Assembly: GCA_017515635.1 (NCBI GenBank)
Contig: JAFWFO010000037.1
Span: forward strand, 1 to 64,000
Length of the DNA stretch: 64,000 nucleotides
Direction of reading: 5' to 3'
DNA from: Selenomonadaceae bacterium
GTDB taxonomy: Bacteria; Bacillota; Negativicutes; Selenomonadales; Selenomonadaceae
Shown here in pieces: positions 35,185 to 44,173 of this stretch. Each line of letters starts with the position of its first letter. Position 1 is the first letter of the stretch. The notes beneath the pieces are model-generated. The model saw only the letters and a program-made list of their open reading frames with translations. It was not told the origin of the DNA and did not search any database. The translations under genes and the position numbers were made by a program.

Positions 35185-36831
35185 TCATTTCCAGATATTT
35201 TTGCCGCCGAGGAAATTATTTTCGTCGTCCCAGTCTTCGGGCATACCTCTCGCGAAAATTACGGGCTTGGAACAATTTTTCTGAACAAATTTTGCAACGG
35301 AGCCGATATTTTCTTCGTCAAAGCCGCCGAATCCGCGATTGCCCATGATAATCAAATCATAATCGCATTTCGCCGCCTCGTTGACAATTTCTTCCGCAGG
35401 TTCGCCAACTTCGACGCGAATTTTAACGTCAATGCCCGTCGGAACAACTTGCCGCAATTCGTTCAAGAATTCGTAAGCGGTTTTCATCAATTCGGATGGA
35501 ATATAGCCGCTCAAACTCACTTTTTCAAAATCCGCGATGTCATCTTCGATTTTGACGACCATAAACAACGTCAATCGAGCTCCCCACGCTTCAGCGACCG
35601 AAATTGCCTGCAAAAGTGCTTTAAATGCCTGTCCCGATCCGTCCGTCGGCACCAAAATGTTTTTTATGATTGATTCGGGCTTCAAATCGGGCGGAGTGTC
35701 CAAATTTTCGATTGCGGACGATTTCAGCAGTTTATTTCGCTCAAAATTGAATCTCAAGCACAAAAGTACCGCGATAATCGCCACGTAAACCAAAAACGCG
35801 CCGATTTCCGAGCTGATTTGCGATAAATTTGCTCCGCGCTGAATTATATCGCGTGTGAAATGAAATTCCCACGTCAGCGGGAAAATGTGCGACAACGTCA
35901 CGACCCACGGCGACAAATGCGACAGCGGAGACGTTACGCCGCCCAAAATGAAGCCGCCAGGTATAAAAAGTATCATTCTGCTTGACGCAATGCCCGGATT
36001 CGACGCAGTCCAGCCGATAAATACGCTCAAAATGCCCAACATCACCGCGTAAACGACTTGAATCAGCAAAAAATCCAAAATTCGCCCGCTGAAAACCAAA
36101 TCGCCCCACACGCGCAAAATTGCCATCCCGAAGAAAAACGAAACGACCATGCACGCCGAATACGGCAAAATTCGCCCGATTAAATCCCATGGTGTGCCGT
36201 CAATCAGCGTTTTTTCGAGCTGTTTCGTCAATTTCAGGCGCGGAACCATGCCGATTGTCGCGAAAACGAAAAACATCGAGCCGAAAAAGAATAAAAACCC
36301 TAAAGTTTGCGTGTTCGACGTGGAACCTGCGGGATTAAATAAATTTCTGTCGTTGAGCGTCAAACCGCCCGAAAATGTCGCAGAATTTTTCATCGCGTTG
36401 TTAATCGCAATAATTTCGTTCATTGCTTCCTTAATGTTCGCGGTTTGTGCGGTATTTGAGTTGTCGTAGAAAATTCCGAGCGGAGTTTGTGTGTTTGTGT
36501 AGAAATTTTTCTCAAAATCCTGCGGGAAATATATCACGGCGTCCACTTCGTCGCGAAAAAAGAAAATTTTCGGGTCTGCGGGCGTATTTATGACGGATTT
36601 CACGCGCATATACTCCGAAGAATCGATTTGCGTTATAATTTCGCGGCTCAAACGTGAATTATCGATGTCAATGACGATTACGGGCGCATCTTTCGCGAAA
36701 TTTCCCGCCAAAAGCACGCTCAACACGACTCCGATAATGGTTGCGACGGTCAAGCAAACTTTTTCGTAAGGCATACCCTTGCCGCTGAACAAAAAATTGA
36801 TTTCGTCCTTAAAACTGTTGAAAAAGCCCAT
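35185..36831 (-). CDS. ABC-2 type permease fused to a universal stress protein domain
   Basis: 548 residues. Residues 1-385 are an ABC-2 exporter permease: an N-terminal membrane segment (LTVATIIGVVLSVLLAGNF), a large extracytoplasmic domain with an IDIDNSRLSREI-type start, then five segments. Residues about 400-530 are a UspA domain: KNILVPTDGSGQAFKAL, then the ATP-binding string GNRGFGGFDEENIGSV. Such domains are normally separate proteins. No ATPase partner lies beside it. A fragment of a HlyD adaptor precedes it, as in YbhFSR-like exporters. ATG at 36831 with GAGGTG. Confidence 0.9.
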   Translation of the reverse strand: MGFFNSFKDEINFLFSGKGMPYEKVCLTVATIIGVVLSVLLAGNFAKDAPVIVIDIDNSRLSREIITQIDSSEYMRVKSVINTPADPKIFFFRDEVDAVIYFPQDFEKNFYTNTQTPLGIFYDNSNTAQTANIKEAMNEIIAINNAMKNSATFSGGLTLNDRNLFNPAGSTSNTQTLGFLFFFGSMFFVFATIGMVPRLKLTKQLEKTLIDGTPWDLIGRILPYSACMVVSFFFGMAILRVWGDLVFSGRILDFLLIQVVYAVMLGILSVFIGWTASNPGIASSRMILFIPGGFILGGVTSPLSHLSPWVVTLSHIFPLTWEFHFTRDIIQRGANLSQISSEIGAFLVYVAIIAVLLCLRFNFERNKLLKSSAIENLDTPPDLKPESIIKNILVPTDGSGQAFKALLQAISVAEAWGARLTLFMVVKIEDDIADFEKVSLSGYIPSELMKTAYEFLNELRQVVPTGIDVKIRVEVGEPAEEIVNEAAKCDYDLIIMGNRGFGGFDEENIGSVAKFVQKNCSKPVIFARGMPEDWDDENNFLGGKNIWK

Positions 36832-36870
36832 AAAATCACCTCGTGAGCTGTTTAGCCGAAAATTTCAATT

Positions 36871-37119
36871 CTAAAAGCTGACGGTGACAGTTTGCCCCGC
36901 CAAAACGTTTTCATTCGCATCAATGTAAATTCTGACTTGAAATGCGGACAAATCTGCCTGAGATTTCTCTCTTGACTGTTTTAAATCGGCAAAACCGGGT
37001 GCTTGCGTCAAAAGTCGAATGGTTCCGCGAATTTTTTTGTTGTCGGCGACTGTTTCGCAAAAAATTTCGTCACCTTCGCGCAGATTTACGGAATTCGGGC
37101 TTGTTTCGTTGAAATTCAC
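36871..37119 (-). pseudogene. C-terminal remnant of a HlyD-family adaptor
   Basis: 82 residues matching only the last beta-barrel part of a membrane-fusion protein (REGDEIFCETVADNKKIRGTI, then VRIYIDANENVLAGQTVTVSF). Signal peptide, lipoyl halves and hairpin are absent, and no ribosome site precedes the GTG. It lies directly upstream of the ABC-2 permease, the usual partner, so it is most likely the decayed end of the adaptor gene. Confidence 0.6.
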
Positions 37120-37129
37120 GTTGTATAAT
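37101..37129 (+). promoter_or_regulatory. promoter of the gene at 37159
   Basis: TTGTTT, 17-nt spacer, TATAAT, 29 bp before the start codon. Confidence 0.65.
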
Positions 37130-37158
37130 CGCGTAAGAAATTTTTTGGAGGTGTCGGC

Positions 37159-37866
37159 ATGAAAAAATTTATCGTGCTCGTCGTTTTGTTCTGCGCCGTA
37201 ATGATTTCGTCGACGGCTTCAGCGTCCGTGATTGGAAAATTTTTTCTGGCAACTGATAATTACATCTTATATAACTTTGATAACTTCTTTTTTGAATTTG
37301 AACGCGAAGAAGCTGACAGACTAGTAGTTAAGATGACAGAAAAGACGGCGAACGAGCCACAAGACCCTAGCTTGCGTTACGGGAAAAACAATTTGGACAA
37401 GCTTTTAGAAGACTTTGAACCGCCCGAAGGAAAAACAAAGGAGGAAGAAGGTAGCACGCTCGAAAATTTGCGTGAATTCACCCTTGCCGAAACCATAATT
37501 ATCATAGTCGCAATCATTTCAATATTTTTCGCATACAAATACCGCGAGAATCGCCAATTCATTGCTGAGAATTCAATTAAGGCGTGGCTTTTAACTTTCA
37601 TCGACGAAAAAAATTTCTGGGCGTTTATTTTCTTCGTTGTCAGCTTTGTCAGTTGTATTTTGTACGTTCCATATAATATGATAGCTCCAAATAATCCAAA
37701 TGTAATTCACAAGACGGCATACAGCACTTTATTTGAACTACCAAAAGACTTCAAACCAAAAATTACGAAGATTGATTATCAGTCAATAGCTTTTCGCGAA
37801 TTTTTGATTTTGCTCGGTTGTTGTGCGGGCTACACAGTTTCAAGCATCATCAAGAAAAAAACTTAA
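37159..37866 (+). CDS. membrane protein of unknown function with signal peptide
   Basis: 235 residues. Signal peptide (VLVVLFCAVMISSTASA) nearly identical to that of the secreted protein at 43404. A charged Glu/Lys-rich segment (about 50-105) and three membrane segments (TIIIIVAIISIFFAYKY, FWAFIFFVVSFVSCILYV, LILLGCCAGYTVSS) follow. No family recognised. ATG behind TTGGAGG. Confidence 0.75.
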   Translation: MKKFIVLVVLFCAVMISSTASASVIGKFFLATDNYILYNFDNFFFEFEREEADRLVVKMTEKTANEPQDPSLRYGKNNLDKLLEDFEPPEGKTKEEEGSTLENLREFTLAETIIIIVAIISIFFAYKYRENRQFIAENSIKAWLLTFIDEKNFWAFIFFVVSFVSCILYVPYNMIAPNNPNVIHKTAYSTLFELPKDFKPKITKIDYQSIAFREFLILLGCCAGYTVSSIIKKKT

Positions 37867-37880
37867 AGCGAAAAAAATTA

Positions 37881-37910
37881 CCCTCGACGAGAAGTCGGGG
37901 GTTTTTGTTT
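37881..37910. terminator. bidirectional terminator
   Basis: Stem CCCTCGAC/GTCGGGGG with a GAGAA loop, T-runs on both strands. It lies between two convergent genes. Confidence 0.8.
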
Positions 37911-37922
37911 TGAATTATGTCG

Positions 37923-38654
37923 TCAGCCTTCCCAGCCGCGAACCTTAGCTTTAGCGAAGTCGAAAACCGCCATAGGTTTATTTCCCATCTTGTTGTAGCA
38001 AAGACTGCGATTATTGTAGGCTCTTGCGTAATTCGGATTGATTTTGAGCGACGTGTTGAAATCTTGCAGTGCCAATTCAAATTGCTCCGTCTTGAGGTAA
38101 GTCACGCCGCGATTGTTGTACGCGTCAAAATTTTCAGGATTAAGTTCAATCGCTTTATTGAAATTTTGAATCGCCGTATCGAATTCGCCCAACTCGTCAT
38201 AAACATTGCCGCGATTATTGTACGCCTCCGAATAATTCGGGAAAAGTTCAATCGCCTTGTCGTAGTCTTGAAGTGCCGCCTCAAATTGATTCGTCTGAGC
38301 GTAAGCGTTGCCGCGATTGTTGTACGCGTCGTGATATTCCGGATCAAGTTCAATGGCTTTGCTGAAATCCGAAATCGCCTGCTCAAATTGCCCCGAATTG
38401 TTGTAGACGTTGCCGCGATTGAAATAAGCTTCGTCGTAATCGGGATTGAGTTCGATAGCCTTGGTAAAATCTTGAATTGCTTTGTCAAACTGCCCCAAAT
38501 TTTTATAAGCAAGCCCGCGACCTTTGTGCGCCCGAAAAAAATCGGGATTAAGTTCAATCGCCTTGTCGAATTCCTCAATCGCCCGCTCATATTGCTCCGA
38601 TTCGCCGCAAACGACGCCGCGATTGTAATAATCTTCAGCAGTTAAGTTGTTCAT
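37923..38654 (-). CDS. TPR-repeat protein
   Basis: 243 residues made almost entirely of seven 34-residue tetratricopeptide repeats of the pattern AYNNRGNVY...AI.DF.KAIELNP. There is no signal peptide or membrane segment, so a cytoplasmic protein-protein interaction role is likely; partner unknown. The final repeat is degenerate (KPMAVFDFAKAKVRG). A good promoter (38690-38718) lies upstream. Confidence 0.9.
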   Translation of the reverse strand: MNNLTAEDYYNRGVVCGESEQYERAIEEFDKAIELNPDFFRAHKGRGLAYKNLGQFDKAIQDFTKAIELNPDYDEAYFNRGNVYNNSGQFEQAISDFSKAIELDPEYHDAYNNRGNAYAQTNQFEAALQDYDKAIELFPNYSEAYNNRGNVYDELGEFDTAIQNFNKAIELNPENFDAYNNRGVTYLKTEQFELALQDFNTSLKINPNYARAYNNRSLCYNKMGNKPMAVFDFAKAKVRGWEG

Positions 38655-38689
38655 TGAAATTTTCTCCTTTGCGTTGAAAAATTTTTGTC

Positions 38690-38718
38690 AGCATAACACA
38701 GAGTCTTTCGGTTTGCAA
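38690..38718 (-). promoter_or_regulatory. promoter of the TPR gene
   Basis: On the minus strand TTGCAA, 17-nt spacer, TATGCT, about 35 bp before the start. Confidence 0.6.
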
Positions 38719-38780
38719 AATTTTCCGCATCAAGGAGTTGACATAAAAAAACAATTATAATTGCCGCAGGAGGCGATTTT

Positions 38781-39158
38781 ATGATTTCTCTCGGTTTAAA
38801 CGAACAGCGAATTCTCAATCTACAAAGAAGTTGCTTATTTTTTTTGTCACCGTTTCGTACTTTCTTCTTGCTTATTCCTTATTTCTTTCTGCGCTACAAA
38901 TTCGACGAAGTTGTGTTGACGAACCAAAAGTTTCACGTGCGCGTTGGGCTGATAAGCAAAGAAGTCTTTTCGATACCATTGCGCAAAATTAACAACGTGG
39001 CGTATAAACAGGGATTTATCGGGCGAATATTCAACTACGGGACAATTTACGTCCAATCTGCCGCCGCTCAAGGAACATTGAGCTATGGGGGCATCATCAA
39101 TCCCGAACTTGCGAAAAGTCAAATCGAACAGGCAATCGAAGCAGCGGAAAACAAATGA
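38781..39158 (+). CDS. bacterial PH-domain (bPH2/YdbT-like) membrane protein
   Basis: 125 residues. One hydrophobic segment ([17 protein letters not shown]) followed by a bPH2 domain: [20 protein letters not shown], then [26 protein letters not shown]. Such proteins are membrane-associated, with unknown ligands. ATG behind GCAGGAGG. Own terminator at 39166. Confidence 0.86.
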   Translation: MISLGLNEQRILNLQRSCLFFLSPFRTFFLLIPYFFLRYKFDEVVLTNQKFHVRVGLISKEVFSIPLRKINNVAYKQGFIGRIFNYGTIYVQSAAAQGTLSYGGIINPELAKSQIEQAIEAAENK

Positions 39159-39165
39159 ATTTCGG

Positions 39166-39193
39166 CGACTCGTTACAAACGGGTCGTTTTTTT
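39166..39193 (+). terminator. intrinsic terminator after the PH-domain gene
   Basis: Stem CGACTCGT/ACGGGTCG, loop TACAA, then seven T. Confidence 0.85.
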
Positions 39194-39270
39194 GTGCGGG
39201 CAATGGCGCGTTGAAAAAGTTTTACATTTTTGCTAGACTGTGCCCGAAAAATTTTTTGGAGATGATTATT

Positions 39271-40542
39271 TTGCTGGACATGAAATTTGTACGCGACAAC
39301 CTCGACGAAGTTCGCGCCATGTTAAAAAATCGGAACAATTCTTTGAGCCTGGACAACTTTTCGGAGCTTGAACAACGTCGCCGCGTAATTTTGAGCGAAA
39401 CCGAACAGCTCAAAGGTCAACGAAATGCCACGTCGAAAAAAATCGGCGCAATGAAGAAAGCCGGCGAAGATACCGAAGCAATTTCCGCCGAAGTCCGCGA
39501 GATCGGTAAAAAAATTTCGGAACTCGATGCGGAACTGCGTACCGTCGAAGAAAATCTGCGCGATTTGCTTTTGCACATTCCGAACATGCCCGATAAATCC
39601 GTTCCGATTGGAATTGACGACACGCAAAATCCCGAAATCCGCAAGTGGGGCACGCCGCGCACGTTTGACTTTGAGCCGAAAGCGCATTGGGAAATCGGCA
39701 CGAATTTAAATATTTTCGACTTCGACAGAGCCGGCAAAGTCACGGGCGCAAGATTTACTTTTTATCGCGGGCTTGGCGCACGACTTGAACGCGCCTGCAT
39801 AAATTTCATGATGGATTTGCACGCGAACAAGCACGGCTATACCGAAATGCTCGCGCCGTATATCGTCAACCGCGACAGCATGATTGGCACGGGGCAGCTC
39901 CCGAAATTCGCCGAGGACATGTTCAAACTCGAAAATCTCGATTATTATCTTGTCCCGACGGCGGAAGTCCCGATGACGAATTTTCACCGCGACGAAATTT
40001 TGTCAGCAGAAACTTTGCCCGAATATTACGCGTGCTATACGGCGTGTTTTCGTGCGGAAGCCGGCGCGGCAGGGCGTGACACTCGCGGCTTGATTCGTCA
40101 GCACCAATTCAACAAAGTTGAGCTGATTAAATTCACGAAGCCCGAAGATTCTTGGGACGAACTTGAAAGCATGGTTGACGCCGCCGAAGACGTTTTGCGC
40201 ACGTTGGAAATTCCGCACCGCGTGATTTTGCTTTGCACGGGCGACATGAGCTTTACTTCCGCCAAAACTTACGACATTGAAGTTTGGATGCCCGCGCAGG
40301 GAAAATATCGCGAAATTTCGTCTTGCTCGAACTGCACGGATTATCAGGCTCGCCGCGCCAATATCAAATTCCGCCGCGACAACAAGTCAAAGCCCGAATT
40401 CGTTCACACGCTCAACGGCTCAGGCATTGCGGTCGGTCGCACGGTCGCCGCGATTCTCGAAAACTGTCAGCAGGCGGACGGCTCCGTTAAAATTCCGAAA
40501 GCTCTTGTCCCGTACATGGGCGTTGAAGAAATTAGAAATTGA
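39271..40542 (+). CDS. serS: seryl-tRNA synthetase
   Basis: 423 residues. N-terminal coiled-coil arm (about 25-105, rich in Glu/Lys/Arg) that holds the long variable arm of tRNA-Ser, then the class II core. Motif 2 is [23 protein letters not shown], and motif 3 is [20 protein letters not shown]. It charges tRNA-Ser with serine. The start is TTG at 39271 (M-L-D-M-K-F, the usual SerS start) with TTGGAG 9 nt upstream; the frame upstream of it is not conserved. No T-box is seen in the 110-bp leader. Confidence 0.97.
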   Translation: MLDMKFVRDNLDEVRAMLKNRNNSLSLDNFSELEQRRRVILSETEQLKGQRNATSKKIGAMKKAGEDTEAISAEVREIGKKISELDAELRTVEENLRDLLLHIPNMPDKSVPIGIDDTQNPEIRKWGTPRTFDFEPKAHWEIGTNLNIFDFDRAGKVTGARFTFYRGLGARLERACINFMMDLHANKHGYTEMLAPYIVNRDSMIGTGQLPKFAEDMFKLENLDYYLVPTAEVPMTNFHRDEILSAETLPEYYACYTACFRAEAGAAGRDTRGLIRQHQFNKVELIKFTKPEDSWDELESMVDAAEDVLRTLEIPHRVILLCTGDMSFTSAKTYDIEVWMPAQGKYREISSCSNCTDYQARRANIKFRRDNKSKPEFVHTLNGSGIAVGRTVAAILENCQQADGSVKIPKALVPYMGVEEIRN

Positions 40543-40564
40543 AAAGTTAAATTCACGTTGATTG

Positions 40565-40591
40565 CGTCGTTCGATTGAGCGGCGTTTTTTT
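40565..40591 (+). terminator. intrinsic terminator after serS
   Basis: Stem CGTCGTTC/GAGCGGCG, GATT loop, seven T. Confidence 0.8.
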
Positions 40592-40601
40592 GTGGTATAA
40601 T
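40575..40601 (+). promoter_or_regulatory. possible promoter of the Hsp70-like gene, overlapping the serS terminator
   Basis: TTGAGC (inside the terminator stem), 15-nt spacer, TATAAT, 28 bp before the GTG start. The spacer is short, so only the -10 is convincing. Confidence 0.4.
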
Positions 40602-40629
40602 CATCGCAAAAATTTCGGGAGCTGAGATT

Positions 40630-43218
40630 GTGACAAGAATTATAAACAGCGTGAAAGTCACGGACGACGAACTGAAACTTTTCGCGGGCGACGAACCGCA
40701 GAGAATTTTTTTCGACATCGGCGGGAAACCTGCCGTGCTTGAAGTGCCCGAAGGTCAAAGCGTCGTGTCCGTCGATTCCGTGCGCGCCGACGAAATTATT
40801 TTGAACTTCGCCAACGGAACATCTTCGGTCGTCAGTGCCGCGCAGGTTATTGCCGAAGCAAAAAAATTTTCCCCGCAGACGAAAGCCGCCTCGGACAAAA
40901 AAATTGCCGCACGTTTCAAAGAGTTTCTGCTTGACTGCGACAACGAACGCGCCGGACTTGATCCTTACGACGAAAATATTTTGTTCGATCCAAATCGCGG
41001 GCATTGGGATTTGTGGGACTTCGACGCGAGCGGCGGACGTGAAATTTCTTTGGGCGAAAATTTTGTTGCACGCAACCCGATTGACGACGTTTCGACCGGA
41101 ATTGTCGCGATTGATTTCGGCACGAGCCGCACGGTTGTCGTTTACGAAGATGAATATTCGCAAATCCTTCCGTTGCAAGTCGGCAGCGGCTCTTGGCGGC
41201 ACGGAATAAATCACGCGTCGAATTACGAAAACCCGACGGTTATTCAGTTCCTGGACATCGAAAGTTTTTTGACGGCGTATTATTGGCGTGACGGGCGACC
41301 TTTTACGCGCTGGGCTGACGTGAAAGTTTCGCATGAGGCGTTCGAGAATTTGACTAACGGCGGCTCCGAAAAATTTTATTCGTTCATGACTGATTTAAAA
41401 CTTTGGTGCGGTTCAAAAACTCAATTCATGTTGCGCGACGAAAAAAAATTCATAACGCAACTTGCGCCGTTCGCCGAACTTGCCGAGGACGAAGTCAACC
41501 CGCTGGAAATTTACGCGTATTATTTGGGGCTTTTCATCAACAACATGCAACAGGAGCGGCACATTTTTTTGAAATATATTTTGTCGTTCCCCGTGACGTA
41601 TGAAAAAGCCGTGCGCGAAAAAATGCGGCGTTGTTTTGAACGCGGACTGAAAAAATCACTGCCGACGGCTCTGCTGGACAACGAAACCGCCATGAAAAAA
41701 TTTTCCGTCAAAGAAGGCACGAGCGAGGCGGCGGCTTACGCGATAACGGCTCTGCAAGAATACGGATTCGACCCGAAAGGCGACGAAGAAATTTATTACG
41801 CGGTTTTCGATTTCGGCGGCGGCACGACGGATTTTGATTTCGGATTTCTGCGCGAATCGCCCAACGACCGATATGATTATTTGCTTGTGCATTTCGGCGA
41901 AAACGGCGACCGAACTTTAGGCGGCGAAAATCTTTTGAAACTTTTGGCGTTTGAAATTTTCCGCGCCAATCAAGACAAATTGATTCACGTCGACGGCGGA
42001 AAAATTCCTTTCACGTGGGCGGCGGACAAAAAAAGTTTCGCGGGCTCCGAAGCTCTGATAAAAGATTCGCAGGAAGCTCATGCGAACATGCACGCGCTTG
42101 TTGAAAAAATTCGTCCCGTGTGGGAAGCTCCCGACTCCGACGCGGCGAAAGACATTTTGTCGAGCGGTGAATTTGACGTAAATTTATTTCGCGACGACGG
42201 ACAGTTGATTAAAGATTTAAAGCTGGAAATTTCGATTGACTTGCAAGAAATTCTGCGCGAGCGAATTAAATCGGGCATAAAAAATTTTTTCATCTCCATG
42301 AAAGAGGCGTTCGAGAAGTCGGGCAAAAATTCTATTCGCAAAGTCAAAGCTCTGCGCGAAGTCGGCGAAATTTCGATTTTTCTTGCGGGTAACTCTTCGC
42401 GTTCAAAACTCGTCAACGAACTGTTTAACGAATTCATTCAGCCCGGCGAAGACTTGAAACTTTCGGACGGCGAAAATCCATTCATCAACGGGCGACTGAA
42501 AAACGGTTACCAACTTCGGCGCGATTGTTTTATTCAAGGCGGCAGTGTCTATCGGCGCAACGATGGCGGTATGGAAATTTGGATGGGCGATTTGGACAAC
42601 GTCAACGATCAAGTCGTTTTGGCTGACCTGGTTAAAAAAATTCCCTCGAACGCGGCGGGCGACAGATCTCCCGCGCAGATTATTTTCGGCTTCGACGAGG
42701 ACGCGCCCGAATTTAAAATTTTTCCTGCGTTGGGCACGGATTCAGCTCACGAACTGCAAAAATCTCGCGGCGTGGAAATTCGCACGGACATGACGGCTCC
42801 GACAGGCAAAACGGGTGTCGCGTTCGGATTGTTGCTCAGTCGTGCCGGCGGATTGGTGCAGACAAAACACATCACGCCCGACCCCGCCAAGACGCCGTTC
42901 AGTTGTTACGTCGGACGAAATCGCAAGCGCAAGTTCAAGACGATAATCGACCGCAACACGAAATTTAACGTCTGGTATCCGTTCATTGACGCGGGCGACA
43001 GTTTCGACATTTTTTATACGAACTTACCCGAAGCCGCGTCGAATCAAATGGACATTCGCAAGGCAAAGCGCGTGACAATCAGCGTGGACGAGCCGGACGA
43101 GACAGCGACGGTTTTTATTCGCGCCGTGAAGTCAAACGTTATCGAATACCAAATCGCGAAGAGTGAATCCGAACTTTCCGACGCGGAAAATATTTTCGAG
43201 CAGATTGAATTGGTTTGA
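40630..43218 (+). CDS. large Hsp70/DnaK-like ATPase with extra N-terminal domain
   Basis: 862 residues. The first ~155 residues are of unknown type. Then comes an actin/Hsp70 nucleotide fold: phosphate-1 GIVAIDFGTSRTVVVYED (about 158), phosphate-2 YAVFDFGGGTTDFDFG (about 393) and the adenosine motif IFLAGNSSRSKLV (about 587). A long C-terminal beta-rich part replaces the normal substrate-binding and lid domains, so this is not DnaK. No J-domain or GrpE partner is adjacent. Cytoplasmic, role unknown; a chaperone or scaffold ATPase is possible. GTG start with GGGAG. Confidence 0.85.
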   Translation: MTRIINSVKVTDDELKLFAGDEPQRIFFDIGGKPAVLEVPEGQSVVSVDSVRADEIILNFANGTSSVVSAAQVIAEAKKFSPQTKAASDKKIAARFKEFLLDCDNERAGLDPYDENILFDPNRGHWDLWDFDASGGREISLGENFVARNPIDDVSTGIVAIDFGTSRTVVVYEDEYSQILPLQVGSGSWRHGINHASNYENPTVIQFLDIESFLTAYYWRDGRPFTRWADVKVSHEAFENLTNGGSEKFYSFMTDLKLWCGSKTQFMLRDEKKFITQLAPFAELAEDEVNPLEIYAYYLGLFINNMQQERHIFLKYILSFPVTYEKAVREKMRRCFERGLKKSLPTALLDNETAMKKFSVKEGTSEAAAYAITALQEYGFDPKGDEEIYYAVFDFGGGTTDFDFGFLRESPNDRYDYLLVHFGENGDRTLGGENLLKLLAFEIFRANQDKLIHVDGGKIPFTWAADKKSFAGSEALIKDSQEAHANMHALVEKIRPVWEAPDSDAAKDILSSGEFDVNLFRDDGQLIKDLKLEISIDLQEILRERIKSGIKNFFISMKEAFEKSGKNSIRKVKALREVGEISIFLAGNSSRSKLVNELFNEFIQPGEDLKLSDGENPFINGRLKNGYQLRRDCFIQGGSVYRRNDGGMEIWMGDLDNVNDQVVLADLVKKIPSNAAGDRSPAQIIFGFDEDAPEFKIFPALGTDSAHELQKSRGVEIRTDMTAPTGKTGVAFGLLLSRAGGLVQTKHITPDPAKTPFSCYVGRNRKRKFKTIIDRNTKFNVWYPFIDAGDSFDIFYTNLPEAASNQMDIRKAKRVTISVDEPDETATVFIRAVKSNVIEYQIAKSESELSDAENIFEQIELV

Positions 43219-43253
43219 GCTTGTTTGCGAAAAGTTTCCGTGCAAAAAAATTT

Positions 43254-43280
43254 CCCCGCTCACACGAACGGGGATTTTTT
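43254..43280. terminator. terminator after the Hsp70-like gene
   Basis: Stem CCCCG/CGGGG around an 10-nt loop, T-run on both strands. Confidence 0.7.
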
Positions 43281-43385
43281 GTTTGAACGCGGCGATAACG
43301 TTGGAATGTCGACAACGATACGTCGCGACAACTGTTCCCCCGCTTTTAAAGCGGGCGGGGATTTTTGTTTGAACGCGGCGATAAC
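43270..43385. repeat. 30-bp direct repeat flanking a 56-bp insert, with second terminator
   Basis: CGGGGATTTTT(T)G followed by TTTGAACGCGGCGATAAC occurs at 43270-43299 and 43356-43385. The insert between contains the 17-nt palindrome CCCGCTTTTAAAGCGGG (43339-43355), which with the following GGGGATTTTTG could act as a second terminator. Confidence 0.75.
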
Positions 43386-43403
43386 AAGCGAGTTGACGCA
43401 AAA

Positions 43404-43724
43404 TCAATATCCGCGTTCGAGCCAATCTATTGCCTGCTCTTCACTTAACCAAAAATTGTCAATCCACATGGAAAAATTTTCGTCGTCGGTTAGATTGTAA
43501 ATTTCGTGCGTCCCGTAACTTTCAAGGTCGCCTGCCACGACATCGCCTCTGTCCAATCGTATTGGAAAATTCATGACTTCGCCGCAGGTGTAGCCCATTT
43601 GAGTTGCAATGATAATTTTGTTTGAAGACTGATTGTAAAACGCGACGACACCGCGAGCCGCCGAAGCTGTCGACGAAATCATCACGGCGCAAAACAGGAT
43701 AGCGGCGGCAACAAATTTTTTCAT
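43404..43724 (-). CDS. small secreted protein of unknown function
   Basis: 106 residues. Signal peptide (AAAILFCAVMISSTASA), mature part of about 80 residues with one Cys and a Trp/Asp-rich C-terminus (MWIDNFWLSEEQAIDWLERGY). No family recognised. ATG behind GGGGAGC. Its upstream 100 bp are duplicated in front of the HTH gene at 44173. Confidence 0.7.
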   Translation of the reverse strand: MKKFVAAAILFCAVMISSTASAARGVVAFYNQSSNKIIIATQMGYTCGEVMNFPIRLDRGDVVAGDLESYGTHEIYNLTDDENFSMWIDNFWLSEEQAIDWLERGY

Positions 43725-43823
43725 TGAACAGCTCCCCTTTCACGTGAAGAAAATTTTTAATTCATTTTACCACAAGTCTAAAGGAAATGGAGACTCTTTG
43801 AAAGTGACAACGCGAAAATTTTT
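43722..43823. repeat. duplicated leader region, copy 1
   Basis: About 100 bp from the start codon of the gene at 43724 back to the end of the HTH gene. It matches 44171-44273 with few mismatches, including GGGGAGCTGTTCAATG, a -10-like TAAAAT on the minus strand, and CAAAGAGTCTCCATTTCC. Confidence 0.85.
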
Positions 43824-44173
43824 CAGCCGCTCAGCGGGCGACAACCGTATCTGTCAAGTGTCTCGTTGACCGTGAATAGGTCGTGAATATTTTGCTCGAA
43901 GAAAAATTTTATGATGATGTCGTCCAGTTTGTGAATAGAAAACGAATAGCCTGCGCGCTTGAGCAAATTTTCCGCCTCGTCGACGTTCAATTCCAAACCG
44001 AAGGCAATGACAAAAAGCGTGCGTTTGTGCGGCTTGTAATATCGATTCGTGCGCAGTTTTGAAAAGACACGGCGATCAAGATTTACGCGCTTGTAAACTT
44101 CGACGGGATTCGCGCCGCGTTCTTTCATGTAGCATAAAAGATATTCCGCGAAAGTTTCTTCGTCATTTTTCAT
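43823..44173 (-). CDS. HTH-like regulatory module protein
   Basis: 116 residues. TFAEYLLCYMKERGANPVEV, then YKRVNLDRRVFSKLRTNRYY and LFVIAFGLELNVDEAENLL match a helical, XRE-like module that I recall as an appendage of macro-domain and other bacterial proteins; here it stands alone. It probably binds DNA or a partner protein. ATG at 44173 behind GGGGAGC. Confidence 0.7.
   Translation of the reverse strand: MKNDEETFAEYLLCYMKERGANPVEVYKRVNLDRRVFSKLRTNRYYKPHKRTLFVIAFGLELNVDEAENLLKRAGYSFSIHKLDDIIIKFFFEQNIHDLFTVNETLDRYGCRPLSG

Noticed and set aside
39159..39270. T-box riboswitch before serS
   Set aside because: Only about 110 bp, mostly the preceding gene's terminator; no T-box consensus or specifier hairpin seen.
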